This document shows, piece by piece, positions 1 to 13,723 of a DNA stretch of 64,000 nucleotides. The position numbers were made by a program, and so were the translations under genes. How positions within the stretch are numbered: the first letter of the stretch is position 1; the number at the start of each line of letters is the position of its first letter. The notes beneath the pieces are model-generated. The model worked only from the letters and a program-made list of their open reading frames with translations. It was not told the origin of the DNA and ran no database searches. Source of the DNA: Nymphaea colorata (Eukaryota > Streptophyta > Magnoliopsida > Nymphaeales > Nymphaeaceae); contig NC_045138.2 of assembly GCF_008831285.2 (NCBI RefSeq), positions 34,156,769 to 34,220,768 on the forward strand. Reading direction: 5' to 3'.

Positions 1-3000
1 GCCATTCCAAAATCTGAAATTTTAGGGTTCATCTGCTCATCGAGTAAAACATTGGCTGCTTTGAGGTCGCGGTGGATAATGCTGAGTCGGGAATCATGAT
101 GAAGATAAACCATGCCCCTTGCAATCCCCATCATAATATTGAGTCTCGTCTCCCAATCTAACAATACTCGCCTTTGTGGATCTGTATGCCACCATAATTA
201 ACTTAGTTGACCTCTCTCTCTCTCTTTCTCTCTCTTTGATATGGGATGCATTCCACAATCATTTTGCAATTACATATCAGAAGTTAAAAATTCTCAAGTA
301 CTATTTCTTGGTCAGTCTGATCTGATGCACCTGATTAACATTTTGTAGAACAATAAAAAGTGTGTTCCTAAGTTTTTCATTGGGATCTCACGTAATATTT
401 TGTTCACCTACAGAAATTTGCAATGCTTGGACCATGGATCCCAATTCCAAGGAGAAGATCAACTTACAACCCAATGCTTGTAAAGTTGGTCCCATTGAAT
501 AGCGTCACCAAGAAAACGCCAGCCAGGTTTTTCAACACCAACTTGCTGGACCACGTAACTTGGTGTTGCTTCTTCTTCCTCTCTTACATTTTCACAAGAT
601 TGTGGAAATTGCAGTAGAAGAATGTTATTCTCTAGACATTTCTAGGGTCCAAGAGAAAATCTGAGTCTTCTTGTTGTATAGTCAGTGGGTCATGCGGACC
701 ACACCTTATAATAGAAAAGAAAAATTTTGTAGATTGGTGGAAATTTACTTGTATGACCGACCTAAATCCTAATTATGAACCACTAGAGTTAGGGGTTACG
801 CCTCAACATTGTCCTAACTAATCAGCGGTTATGGATGTCCAAAATTTTCATATGCATCTTTCACCCACCAAAGAAGAGAGAGAGAGAGAGAGGAAAAAAA
901 AAACATAAACGCTTAGAAATGATATTATATGAAGAGCGTGGAATTTGTACCAGTGAGAAAGGTGTCAAGGCTTTTGTTGGGGAGATACTCATAAATGAGC
1001 AGCACTTCCTCCTCCTCCGTGCAACACCCCAAAAGCCTTACCAAGTTCTTGTGTTGAAGATTTCCTATCAGTTTAACCTCATTCTTGAACTCCCTTATGC
1101 CTTGGCCCGAATATTGGGAAAGCCTCTTGACTGCTATTTCCTGTCCACCTGGGAGAATACCCTGAGAAGAAAAACTCAAGTATTTCAACCATGTATAATT
1201 AGTGGGTAGACTTTTTCTGGAGATGAAGTGGTGTTTTGAAACGTAGGAGATGGGAGTGAAAGTTTTGAAATCGCGTAATATGGAGTAGTTAATTAAGTAC
1301 CTTGTAGACGGGACCAAATCCACCTTGGCCGAGTTTGTTCAACTCTGAAAAGTTATGTGTGGCTGCTCGAACCGTCTTAAGTCCTACCATTGCTACTTCA
1401 TAGTTTGTACCATGCTGGTAATTCGGCCCGTTTAGGTCAAGCAATGATGTCTCCCTTTCATATATCATTTTTTCTATTCATCATGAAAAAGCTGATTTGT
1501 TATTTCAACCCAAATCGATAAAAAATGAAATTAAAGGAAGAAAGAATATGTGAGCGAAACAAATAGGAATAAAGTATCAATCCCAAAAAAAGTTTGTGTA
1601 TGTGTGTGGTGGATAATTTAATAGTGGATGTGATTGGTGTATTTGATTCGACGGAGCTCAGACTTGTATGATCATGGCTGTAGTTTCGAATGAATTTCAC
1701 TGATTTATGGATACAACCCAGAATAAGACGTCAATAATGTTACAAAGTACCTCTCATTTTTTATTGTCTTTAACATTATTTTTCGTTACTCGGGCGACCC
1801 AACGTCGGCCCCCACCGACAAATTGACAAGAGAACATATGAGTAGACCTTCTATAGAGTCGGTATTGACTATCGGGCAGTGAGTAAAACATGAAAGGAAG
1901 AATTCATGAATGGTTTTATACATAAATAAATGTAACTTGTATTCGCTTACCTTGAGAGGAGGCGCTGTGCAATCAATGGATGTGAAAGAGGAATATAGAA
2001 ATGTTTTTTTTCTTCATAATTAAATGTTAATTAAAGTATTTCTGGCTACTCTTAAAACTTAGAATGAGCAATAATTCTGTAGGAGCACTGTTAGTTAACA
2101 TTTTAATTTAAATTATGAGATAAGGTCAGTAGCTTCTTTACCCATGTGTTTCCTTGTTCGAACGATGAACACGATACAAGCAACCAAGAGACCACCTCCT
2201 ATGGGGCATACGATCGTAATAATTCTCCAAAAAGCTCTTCCACTGTTTCCTGCATTTAATTAACAGTTTTAGATAGATTGTTAAGACTGTAGCTAATAGA
2301 AAGATGGATGTGTTCAAACATTATAACTGGTAAACAAGATAGAGTGGATAATTTAAAATAATAACAGTAGCAAGCTCACAGCCAGATATGTAACAGTTAT
2401 TATCGGTTTTTCAGAGCGACAAAATGCAGAAATGACTTGGAAATTACGTCCACAAAAGCGAAGATTAGTGGAAAAACTGGGGACTGATTAAGTAACAGTA
2501 TGAAGCTGGGCATCTTTCCTGAGTAAAAAAAAAAAAGAAGCGGGATACATCAAACAGTATTGAAGAGAGGACGGTAGCATGCACCTGAATGATTATCCAG
2601 AGGTAATGCAGGAGAGCGGGGCCCATAATTAGCCGCCGGGGACGGCGACTCCGTCGGCTTTGAAAACTTTCCGAAGAATGGGTAGATCTCGTATCTCAGA
2701 ACACAACTTCCAGATAAAATTCTAGCCCCCTGTTTATGTAGGCAACAAGATGAAATGGAATTTACGGAATTGTTCAAACAGAAACGGCAGGCAGCAGGCG
2801 ACAAGTCTCTTGTGCACTGCACCATTCCATAGACCGTCACGTTGTCTGCGTAGGGAACGGCACCGGTGGCGTACGACAGGGAAGACTTGTTGGTGGTAGC
2901 CAACCCGGTGAGTTTGCTGAATAAGGATAGCACAATTGGCCTGAACTGTGAGGGATTAGAGATGGCATTGCTGTTCTGCAGGGCCTCTCTGGGGAAATCT

Positions 3001-3383
3001 GCAACCCCAAAGAAATTGTCACTTGAGTAGCGCAAGAGGCAATTTTCTTCCCAAACCACACCAGCTTTGAAGTTGGCGCACAACAGGAGGATCAGAGAAC
3101 CAGCAATTGCTGCACAACTGCGGCATTCATCGGCCGAGACATCTATGTGACACTGCACCAGGCCATAGACTTGGTCCGGCTCCTTGCCCACCGTGGTGTT
3201 GTAAAAGAAGCCAGGAAGGGAGGAGGCATTGGCTGTGAGAGAGGCCACGAGGGTCTTGAGGTTTTTCTCGAAGGTGGCTGTGTAGGCGGTTGGAGAGGTG
3301 GGGCAGGAACTGAGCTGGGCCTTGGCAACGTGAAAGAGATGAAAGAGAATTGCAAGGAACTTGATGCCTGTAATGCCATCCAT
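1..3383 (-). CDS. CRK-A: cysteine-rich receptor-like kinase, 3' part outside the window
   Basis: Surface receptor kinase of the DUF26 family, predicted at the plasma membrane. Exons read on the minus strand: 2585-3383 (signal peptide and two Gnk2/DUF26 domains), 2142-2249 (transmembrane), 1301-1473 (juxtamembrane and glycine loop [11 protein letters not shown]), 951-1161 (ATP lysine in IAVKRLS, start of kinase), and 1-181 ([13 protein letters not shown] and DFGMA, running off the window). The ATG at 3383 opens a hydrophobic leader ending in AKAQ. DUF26 cysteine patterns C-x8-C-x2-C are seen in [13 protein letters not shown] and [13 protein letters not shown]. The activation segment and last two exons lie to the left and are not seen. 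It is the near twin of CRK-B: exon 4 differs by only about three bases, the ectodomain by much more. I see no break in the part present. The family call is firm; ligand and pathway are unknown. Confidence 0.9.
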
Positions 3384-6347
3384 CCTATAGGTGATCCACG
3401 GCTAATGTCGTTCTGGTTTTGGATGCCAAGGATGTATGGTAATAAGAGAACGAACAATTGGGCTTTTAAATGGAAGAAAGAACGAGGCCAACAACATCTC
3501 TCGAGTCTTTCTCGCCGAGTTTGTAAAATCGGTGACAGACTCTCACCCATTTTTAGTTTCTGAAGTATATTTTCTTTGGTCGCCTCTCTCACTCTTACAC
3601 GGATCAGCTCATTAAAGAATGATAAAAGGGAGACCACCGACCCTTTCCTTGACTCTGTTGACATGAGAAGCAACCAGGCAACTGACATGAAGCGGCAATT
3701 CATCGATTTAACAATATTTTATGCTTAGTGTAAGTCAACTGTGAATTTGGGTTGCTCTGATTTCACATTTGCTGCAGCAGTCGCGGTCCTTTAGTATGCG
3801 ATATTGGTCCAAGGTCTTGGGAATACCCATTTTCGTTTTATGACTTGTATACTTCGCTGTTTGGAAAGAGCATCATAATATGCACCTATCTCAGATCTAT
3901 TAAACATTTTTAAAAGTGTATCATGTATCTGCTCCACTTTTTAGAGCAAATATAGCGTACTGTTACTGCTGCCATAAAAAGTGCAAATGACATGGATGTG
4001 TATATCTTTATAACACCATGTATGAGACGAGAACGAATATATGGCAGGATACAGATGAATTTCAAATGTGTCCCTTTCATCAAAATTCCAATCTGAACGT
4101 GTTCCTTGCGACTCCAGGTAGAAAAACTGGAGAAATTGACGAGAGAAGTTTCGGAGGATCTTCTGCTTGCCTGCGTCCACTCGCTTCCTGGTAGATGATG
4201 CAACTGATCGATATGTGCTTCGCACTATCTCATTTCCTCAACATTGTGCTTAATAACCACTTTGATGTTGATTAATGAGAAGGGCAATTCTACCAGATCG
4301 TGAACATATCGTTTATAATTTGGAACTCATTTCAGGCTGATTTCCCTAAATTTTCGACATACTCGTGATTTCTGTTGAACAGAAATCAGCAGTTCAAGGA
4401 CTTGAACCGAATTGGCCTTTTAAGATGATATGCCATTCAAGTGGGTTTTTTTTTGCCGGTTTCTGATCCGACAGATAGTGCGATCTTAAGCTAGAGTAGT
4501 TTGATCGGAAACATGCATAACTGAAGTTAATATCATTTCGTTTAGATGTGTTTTTGAACAATAAAAAAAAATTAATAGCCCTGATTACAACGAATTAAAC
4601 TTGGTTGCCACATTTTTCAACTGTGAAACTAACTTTAATAAAGTTTGTTTTATCTTAAATTACTAGTCATAAAAACGTTGGGATATATATTATATTATAT
4701 AATATTTAATATATAGATTTCTATTCTCTCATAATAAATCTCTCTCTGTCTCTCTCTCATTTGGTCGGACTAGGGTTTCGGCAGTCAAAACCCTTGTCCA
4801 ACCATCGTCTCCCTCTTTTGTGCGGCGTCGTTTCGCTTGAGCCCGACCCATCGTTGCTCCTGGTCTCACCATTATCGTCATCCCCTCCTTCAGTAGCGAA
4901 TACCGCCGCCTTCAAAGGAGGAAAATCAAGCCCTTCACTGCTGCAGCCTATTCCTTTCATCAATTTGCTGCATTATTGTCTGGTATATTCTCCCTTTCTT
5001 TCTTCAGCAATGACTAGCATCTATCCTAATTTAATGCCTTTTCTCTTTGTTGATATTTGAGAAATGCCAAAAACCTCTTATGGTAATTATTGGCCTTTTG
5101 TAAATTTGGCATAAACATGACATCTAGGATGCAAGCGCCCTGTTTTAACCTTGAAGGTAACTTATCTCATTGTGATTGTAGAAAAGGGGACGACTTCAAG
5201 TGAAGGAACTGAAGCTCAAAGTGGAAGCTGTAAATAAAAGGGAACCACCGTATACAACAATCAAGGAGATCGATGATTTGTGTGTTCTCTTCAATAGTTG
5301 TAAATTTGTAATGCTTCATGCATGACTTCTCTGCTTGGTTATCAGATCTCCTAGTTGTTCACTTATAACACTTCTCATGTTTGGACATTCATAGTAACAA
5401 ATATACACGACTTTACAGTGCATACAGTTAGCTGGTATAGCAATGGAGGACAACTGTGGGATGGTAGCAACAGTGAAGTTGATGATCCAAAAGATGATGT
5501 TGCAAATAAGTGCAGCCACGACACTAATAGAAAAAGAACAATTATGAGGTTATCAGTTGTAAATATGTAGTTTAGCTATTATTAAGAATCGATTAGTTTA
5601 GTAAAATGACTTTTTGTAGCAACATTTTAGTTTGATAAGATAAGAAACAGTATCTATTATCCAGTAATGGCCTTCGTTTATTTACAATGGTTTTTATGTA
5701 GTTTTACCAAATATTGTCACCGTTGTGTTAATTCTTTTTTTCTCACTTGGTGACGTGGAATAATTGCAGGCTCGTTTTATGCTTGGTCTAGAGCACTATT
5801 ACAATGAAATGAACATGAACTAGGCACTATGGAATTAGAAAAGGTAAAAGTATACTTCTTGAAAGCGGTTGAAAGATTGTTTACTTTTGTCAACACAATT
5901 CTTTCTGGAGTTCTACAAAATAATATGGAAGCAAGTCCAATTTTTTTTTTTTAAATCTTGGATAATAGGACGATTAAGTTGAAAATTGCCGTATGACATT
6001 TGTTTGGGTTGGTTGCAGCAGGGTGGGTTGAAAAATCGTGTGGCAAATTTTAATGAAAATGAGAACTTTGTCTCGTCTGATGTAGATCTTATCATACCTT
6101 CATCTAGAAGGTAATGATTCAGTTCATAGTATTAGTTGTTTGACAATCTACGGAGTGATTTCTTTTACTTTTTCATTATTCTTCATTCATGCTCTCACAT
6201 GTTGTTTGTTAATTTATAAAAACTATTATGTTGTCAATGTCAACAAATTCTAAACTGTATCACGCAGGCAACCATCATGTTCATCTAGGAGGTCTTTTGG
6301 TAGCGGTGAATCAAATCACCGGCATATATAGAACATTTCAGCTTGCC

Positions 6348-6493
6348 AATTCCCCACGGCTCACCCGTTGAATAGAATTCCCCACGAGACCTTTCCCGAC
6401 AGCCCTGAATCCGTTGGCAAATGAATGGCCGACGGCTTGTGGGGGGTTTTGCCAACAGTGAGAACCGTTGGCAACTCCCAAGATTGTTTAGTG
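6348..6493 (+). mobile_element. Right terminus of a CACTA (En/Spm) type DNA transposon, probable
   Basis: The block ends in TTTAGTG at 6487-6493; read from the other strand it begins CACTAAACAATCTTGGGAG, the CACTA hallmark. Just inside are repeated subterminal motifs in both orientations: CCGTTGGC at 6411-6418 and 6465-6472, GGCCGACGGC at 6427-6436, TGCCAACAG at 6450-6458. Such arrays are typical of CACTA ends. I could not find a matching left terminus or a 3-bp target duplication, so the full extent is unknown; it may begin near 4.7 kb where the CRK-A/CRK-B duplication stops aligning. No complete transposase is visible. Confidence 0.5.
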
Positions 6494-7010
6494 ACGTTTC
6501 GATTACAGTGAGGTGCTTTAAATTAAAATAGATCGGAGTGGAGGGTTTGCAAAGCTCATTGCTCGATAGAAAAGGTACACTTACATCGGTTAAAGTTCAT
6601 TTATTAACCAATATACCTATTGATTAATAAATGAGCAAAAATTGGGGAATGCTTTTTACCATATTCATCCTCATATGCACACTTTAGGAAATGGCTCATT
6701 TATGCATTTAAAGAAAATGATTAACCTCTACTTTTCAAATGGACAACATGCATGGATAGAGCCCCGAATTTTTCATTATAGAGGCCAAACTATAGTTTGA
6801 AAATTTAAATAGGGGTTGAAATATAAATTTTTATACAAATTAAAATAAAATTTTAAATGTAGTTTTTTTTCCCGCTTCCTTCATTTGCTAACGGAACTGG
6901 GGGAAGGGCCTATCAAATCATCCCTCCCTTTGCAGCTTGTTGCTGAATTTTGTGATATTCTACGACACCTTGCAACTTTAATCTTGTTTTAATGCATCTT
7001 TCATTTGATG

Positions 7011-7056
7011 CTCTCTCTCTCTCACACACACACTCACACACACACACACACACACA
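7011..7056. repeat. Compound microsatellite (CT)n(CA)n
   Basis: CT dinucleotides pass directly into CA dinucleotides over 46 bp with one CT interruption. It lies in the gap between the CACTA-like terminus and CRK-B. Confidence 0.9.
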
Positions 7057-7712
7057 GAAATGGGTGCCTATACTTTTGTCCTTAAGAAGGGCGTTTTCCA
7101 TCTAGCCGGCACGGTCTTTTCTGGTCCAAAACAAATCCTTGACACACATTTATCCTTGTGCAAGACTTTCATGCAAAGAAATATATTTACAATTAATTGA
7201 CTTATATGTTATAGATAAGAAAATATTGTTTATTTAATTAAAAGGCCTTATTTTTTTTCCATTTGTTATAAGATTTTAACAGTGAGTATTCAACTACCAA
7301 CGAGTTGGTTTACCTCCCAGGGAGGATGCTTTGGTCTTTTGATGACCAGATTCCACAGTTCTCGCACTCCTAACTATATTAACCTACTAAGATGTCCAAC
7401 GCTATATGTTTTCAAAAGACAAATGTTTTAAAATCTGATGAGAAAATCAGATTTTCCAAGATCACGAAAATCATCGGCATTAATTAGATTGGTTTTTCGG
7501 CAACTATAAGCGCCTACACATGTCCACTTGGGTAACAGTTGAACTTGACTTTTATATCAAACACACAATCTCTTTCACTTTTCCACTTACAAATGAATTT
7601 TCCTGCACAAGTCTTCTGCATAACATGACTAAGTAATTTCCTTTTGTCGCATGACTAAATGGCAGATATTCTTTTTAAAGGACTGCCAGAAACCTGACAT
7701 CAAGCAGCACCT

Positions 7713-10700
7713 TTACCTTGGAGCAACTTCAGTATATGTAACCCCGTTCAGTGAAGAAGACTGTGATTTGCTGGAACCATCTTTGATTTTTCTCATAGAA
7801 AATGCAGGTATCGTTGGCGTCGGAAGTGCCAAACATTCTCCCCCAAGCTTGAGAAGAACAGAAGACATGGTTGGTCTACTTTCGGCATCTTCTTGAACGC
7901 ATAGCAAGCCTATATGTAGGCATCTTAATATTTCTCGAGTAGGGCTTCTCTCTCTTAGCAGCGGGTCCACGAATTCCAGTCCCATCCCTCGACTCCACAA
8001 ACTCCATGCCTATATCCCAGTTTAATTCATCCAATGCAATTCCGAAGATGTTATTTATAGCTTCGAGTAGGATGAGTGAGAAAGCAAAAATGCTAGCCAT
8101 TAATCATCAGGAAAAGACCAAAAAATAGCAACAGTTTAGACCTTGATATCGTGTCTGCTCACAAGACATTTTTCTGCTGCGTAAACTGAATAGTAGACAA
8201 TAAACAGTCTAGCAGTTGATTCCATTAATGGCTAAAAGAACTCCAGCTATTGCCATTCAATCGTCCTGTAACAAGCCAAGAGATGCCACGTTGACCATGG
8301 CCCTGTTTTGCTTGCTGCTTTTATTAACTTTTACTCAGGTACTCCCGTTCTTCCGGTTAGCTTTAATCTTCTTCATATCAAACAATGCGCAACGCATAGT
8401 TTTTTTTTTTTTTTTTTTTTTCAGTTTGAGCCCTCAAACCGACCATAAGGACGCATGTCAATGACAAGGCTAGATAAGCTGTCTAAAACTAGTTTTCATG
8501 ATGAAACCAGATGGTTCTTGAAATACAAAGCATCTTGCTAATGGGGCAGAAGTTGTCAGCACATGCAAAACCAACACTAGACTCTGCTTCCTCAACGAGT
8601 TATTTAGAGAAACAAACAAAGGCTAATACCACGTCAAGGTTATCAAACATTGGCACTTCTCCGCCAATGCATTCAATTATAAAATGTGATAACAAATATC
8701 TTATGCTTATTTAAAATCGCATATCACAGTATTTTGAAAGCCAAATAGGATTTGCTCAAGAATGAAACACATTATAAGGCAAAATAGGTTCTTGTCGAAA
8801 AATATTTTGTAATTTAAACATAAGGGTTCATATATGCTAGCTAGGAGTTACTGCACAGTATTCCATGACTGAAGCAGGAGATATGAAGCAAGGAATCAAT
8901 GAGACTTACAAATCCAACGAGACTACGAGCTTCTTGATGGGCATGGTTAAACTTTCTGTTGAGTTGGCCACTGATGATTTCGAGGAGTAGGATGCCGAAG
9001 CTGTAGACATCTGATTTAGTGGAGAACAATCCATCCATAGCATACTCCGGAGCCATGTACCCACTGTTTGAGGAACAGTACAAAGGCAGAATAATGTAAG
9101 TGTTGACTTGCGGCAAAGTGATTTAAGTAATTAAAGTAGCCAGATCCGAGCCGATGGTTTGCAATTCAAATAAGGTGCATCGGTTGATAAGAAAAAGGGG
9201 ACGCCATCTTACTCGAGAAAGGCTCCAACTTAATCTGATAAGATTTACCCACTGACTACTAAATAAATGGAAAAGTGGGGTGGGGGGAAGCTTCTTAATA
9301 TCAACCTTATACGAAAAACGGCCCAAATGTTGATGAACTTAAGGACAGCAGAATACATTAGAGTTCCCTCAGAAAAAGATGCATAATTTAATCTTATTGC
9401 GGCACAAACTTAAGGAAAATAATTTATCTTAACAGAGGGCCAGCATTAACATTACAAATGGAGAGTTTGATCTCATTGCGCCAGAGTCTCCTGTATTAAG
9501 TTTGCTCAAAGTAGAAAGCATAGCAACTAGAGAAACGATTTATTGAATGAAGAAGAAAGTACAAAGGCATCGTCCTCCAATTTGCAAAAAAGAAACTTTC
9601 AGCAGCATAAGTTTTTGGCCACAATCAAATGCACTTCTAAATTTTGAGAAATGGCCAAACAAACCTAGGAGCTAGAAGAATTGAAAAGGTCTGTGGCAGT
9701 GATAAGGTAAAAGTGGTAAAATGGTAGTAATCCATCTCATGCGAAGTAGGTACATTGATAATTGTTTATTTCCATCAACCGAAGTGAAAAAATATAAGCA
9801 TCTGAAGGCCTTTATGTCTTCTTCACGTTGCCCAAAATTTTCATAGGTTTAAAGCAGTAATAACATTTTGTGCTTCCCTCGATCGATAAAGTAAGAAATT
9901 CAAACGCTTCAAAGGGTAAGAAGTTCTTATACTTACTATGTTCCAACAATTATTTTGGTGTTTGCTTGAGTTTGATTGCCACTGAAGATCCTTGCCATCC
10001 CAAAATCTGAAATTTTAGGGTTCATCTGCTCATCCAGTAAAACATTGGCTGCTTTGAGGTCGCGGTGGATAATGCTGAGTCGGGAATCATGATGAAGATA
10101 AACCATGCCCCTTGCAATCCCCATCGTAATATTGAGTCTTGTCTCCCAATCTAACAGTTCTCGCTTTTGTGGATCTGTATGCCACAATAATTAACTTAAT
10201 TGACCTCCTCTCTTACTCTCTCTCTCTCTTTGATATGGCATGCATTACACAATCTTTTTGCAATTACATGTTAGAAGTTTAAAAAATTCTCAAGTACTGT
10301 TTCTTTGTCAGTCTGATTTGATACACCTGATCAACATTTTGCAGAACCCAGAAAAGCATGTTCCCAATTTTTTATTTGAGTGTCAACGCACTGTTTGTTC
10401 AGCTACAAAAAGAAAAATGCAATGCTTGGACCATTGATCCAAATTCCAAGGACACGACAAACTTACATGCCAATGCTTGCAAGTTGATTCCATTAAAATC
10501 TAATTGAATAGCCTCATGACCAGTATGTTTTTGTCTCTCCTAGCTCCGGAAGACGCCAGCCACGTTTTCCAACACCAACTTGCTGGACCACCTAACTTGG
10601 TGTTGCTTCTTCTTCCTCTCTTACATATTAGCACAAGCTTGTGGAAATTTCATAGAACAGTGTCATTCTATAGACACTTCTAGAGCTCAAGAGGACATCT

Positions 10701-13700
10701 GAGACTTCTTCTTGCAATTTAATTAGTCGGTGGGTCATGCGGACCTTACCTTGTAATAGAAAAAGAAAAACCTGTAGAAGATCGGTGGAAATTTACTTCT
10801 ATGAGCGTCCTAATTATGAACCATTAGAGTTGGGGGTTATGCCCCAGCATTGTTGTATGAAGAAAGTGTATTGGCTTATCATGAACCCTTAGAGTTCGGG
10901 GTTTGAGTGAGCTGCTTCGCGAGCTTTGTAAGAATTTGCTTGTGAGAGTCCTTTGTTGTAAGCGGGTGATCATCTAACTAATAACGTAAGTTTATGGATG
11001 TCAAAACATTTCTGTATGCATCTTTCACCCACCATAGAAGATAGAGAGAGAGAGAGAGGGAGGGAAAACATAAACACCTAGAAATGATAACATATAAACA
11101 GTGTGGAATTTGTACCATTGAGAAAGGTGTCAAGGCTTTTGTTGGGGAGATACTCATAAATGAGCAGCACTTCCTCCTCCTCCGTGCAACACCCCAAAAG
11201 CCTTACCAAGTTCTTGTGTTGAAGATTTCCTATCAGTTTAACCTCATTCTTGAACTCCCTTATGCCTTGGCCCGAATATTGGGAAAGCCTCTTGACTGCT
11301 ATTTCCTGTCCACTGGGGAGAATACCCTGAGAAGAAAAACTCAAGTATTTCAACCATGTTAGACTACTTTGAACCTAACATTTATTTGGTAATTAGTAAT
11401 TAAACTATGGACCACTTAATTAAGTACCTTGTAGACGGGACCAAATCCACCCTGGCCGAGTTTGTTCAACTCTGAAAAGTTATCTGTGGCTGCTTGAACC
11501 GTCCTAAGTCTTACCATTGCCACTTCGTAGTTTGTCCCATGCTGGTAATTCTGCCCGTTTACTTCAAGCAAGGATGTCTCCCTTTCATATCTCACTTTCT
11601 CTGTTCATCGTGAAAAATGCTAATTTGTCATTTCAACGCAAATCGGGGTAAAATGAAAAAAACGAAAGAAAGAAGGAAAGAGTGCGTGAAAGATTGAAAG
11701 AAACAAGTAGAAATCAAGATTCTATAAAAAAAAAAAAAAGTGGTGTATATATATATATATATGAGCTAATTATTGAGACGCTGATCTTGACACTTGAACC
11801 TATCTGGGTTTATATTTTACAAATCCACCGGTAATCAGATCGTTGAGATTTACAAAGTTAGATTGTAGTTTCATTTAAAGTATTGGTGAAACTCAACTGT
11901 TTTAAAAGAAGAAGTAAGCAACGGCCATAATAAACACCATTCGGAAATTTTGGAGACACTCTACGAATGTGCATTTATTGATTTGACTGTCCATGGCGTT
12001 CGTTTGATGAGGTTCATGTCTTGGGTAAGTATGGGCTTTTGAATAAGGTTGAAGCATTTCAAATCTATGCCTTCAAAAAAGTGAACATTTAATAGTGAAC
12101 GTGATTAGTTTTCTTAGTGATTTTGATTTCATGCATGTAGCTCAGACTTGTATGATCATGGTACGTTTGATATGTACAAATTTGTTGGATCTGGACATAA
12201 CTCTGCTACCAATTACAAGGAATTTGGACCTGGATATAGCTCACCTACAAATGACACATGCTGTCCAAATCCAAATTATCAATATTGCATCCGAAGAAAA
12301 TCCAATAGAGTCCGGCATCCCAAATATTTTTTTAATAAAAAAATTAATAGAGCTTGCCTAATCAAATCTTGATAACTGATTAACCAAAACCAATTCACTA
12401 AGTGAACCAACAATACACAAACACTAAATAATGAACAACTAGACTACTAGAGAAATACAATGAAAAATAACAAAGAGCCACGCTAAAAGAGGGTAACTAA
12501 CTTGTATTCACTTATCTTGAGGGGCGGTGTTGCGCAATCAACGTGAAAGGGTCCGAATTTTTTTTTTCCATTTTCGTTATTAAATGTTAATAAAAGTATT
12601 TCTGGCTGGTGTTGGAACTTAGAATGAGCAATAATTCTGTAGGAGGGATCTTAATTTAAAATTATGAGATAAGGTCAGCAAATTGTTTACCCATGTGTTT
12701 CCTTGCTCGAACGATCAATAGGATACAAGCTGCCAACAGACCGCCTCCTATGGTGCTTAGGATCGTCATAATTCTCCAAAAACCTCTTCCACTGTTCCCT
12801 GCAATTGATTTTGAAATTACTCCCATAAGGCAAAGATTAGTGGAAAAACTCGGACTAAAATTTAAAGGTGGGACACATCAAACTGTACTGAAGAGAGGAC
12901 GGTAGCGTGCACCTGACGGATTATCCAGAGGTAAATGAGGCAGTGGCCCCGGAGAGATCGGCCCATTAGCCGCCGGGGGCTGCAACAGCGTCGGCTTTGA
13001 AAACTTTCCGAAGAATGGGTAGACCTCGTATCTCAGAACACAACTTCCAGACAAAACTCTAGCCCCCTGTTTATGTATGCAACAAGATAAAATGGAATTT
13101 ACAGAGTTGTTCAAACACAAACGGCAGGCAGCAGGCGACAAGTCTCTTGTGCACTGCACCAGCCCATAGACCGTCACGTTGTCTGCGTAGGGAACGGCAT
13201 CGGTGGCGTAGGACAAGGAAGACTTGTTGGTGGCAGCCAATCCGGTGAGCTTGCTGATTAAGGATAGCACAATTGATCTGAACTGCGAAGGATTCGAGAT
13301 GCCTTTGTCGTTCTGCACAGAGTGTCTGGGGACATCTGCTACCCCAAAGAAATGTTCACTTGAGTAGCGCAAGAGGCAATTTTCTTGCCAACACATAGCA
13401 GTTTTGAAGGTTCTGCACGACCCGGTGATCTGAGAGGTGGCAACTGCTGCGCAACTGCGGCATTCATCGGCCGAGACATCTGCATGACACTGCACAAGGC
13501 CATAGACTTGGTCCGGGCTATTGCCCTCCGTGGTGTTGTAAAAGAAGCCAGGAAGGGAGGCGGCATTGGCTGCGATAGAGGCCAGGAGGCTTTTGAGGTT
13601 TTTCTCGAAGGTGGCTGTGTAGGTGGTTGGGGAGCTGGGGCAGGAACAGATGCCCTGGGCGTTGGCAACGTGGAAGAGACGGAAGAGAATTACAAGGAAC

Positions 13701-13723
13701 TTGATGCCTGTAATCTCAACCAT
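7713..13723 (-). CDS. CRK-B: cysteine-rich receptor-like kinase, complete
   Basis: Complete seven-exon gene for a 663-residue receptor kinase: exons 12913-13723, 12691-12798, 11428-11600, 11116-11326, 9937-10174, 8910-9063 and 7713-8009, summing to 1992 nt. Residues 1-22 are a signal peptide; two DUF26 domains lie at about 28-245 ([26 protein letters not shown]); the membrane helix is near 279-299. The kinase has [36 protein letters not shown] and GYMAPEYAM, so all catalytic residues of an active RD kinase are present. Exon 3 is 173 bp against 122-146 in the other array members, and exons 5 and 6 are 238 and 154 rather than 241 and 151. It is the duplicate of CRK-A. The C-terminus ends VAPR. 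The ATG at 13723 is the only start that supplies the leader. Confidence 0.93.
11745..11762. repeat. (TA)n microsatellite in CRK-B intron
   Basis: A short TA run following a poly-A tract, within the intron between the transmembrane and juxtamembrane exons of CRK-B. It is absent at the matching place in CRK-A. Confidence 0.8.

Larger units (their letters stand above)
3384..7712. other. Intergenic between CRK-A promoter and CRK-B 3' end
   Basis: No host gene is recognised. Roughly 3384-4680 aligns with 13724-14910 upstream of CRK-B, so it is the duplicated promoter region. From about 4680 the two copies part, and 4.7-6.5 kb looks inserted: it ends in a CACTA-like terminus at 6493 and contains short spliced-looking open frames (5178-6331). 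From 6.5 to 7.7 kb the DNA is AT-rich with a (CT)n(CA)n microsatellite. The 99-codon frame at 4761-5060 resembles no protein I know. Confidence 0.6.

Noticed and set aside
3147-3563. Long plus-strand open frame opposite the CRK-A ectodomain exon, and similar ones at 13385-13738, 41574-42194 and 44767-45096
   Set aside because: They mirror the DUF26 coding exons and recur at each paralogue; no independent motif or leader. Antisense shadows.
5519-5540. CACTAATAG as a possible left end of the CACTA-like element
   Set aside because: No subterminal repeats beside it and its flanking bases do not match those at 6494-6496.
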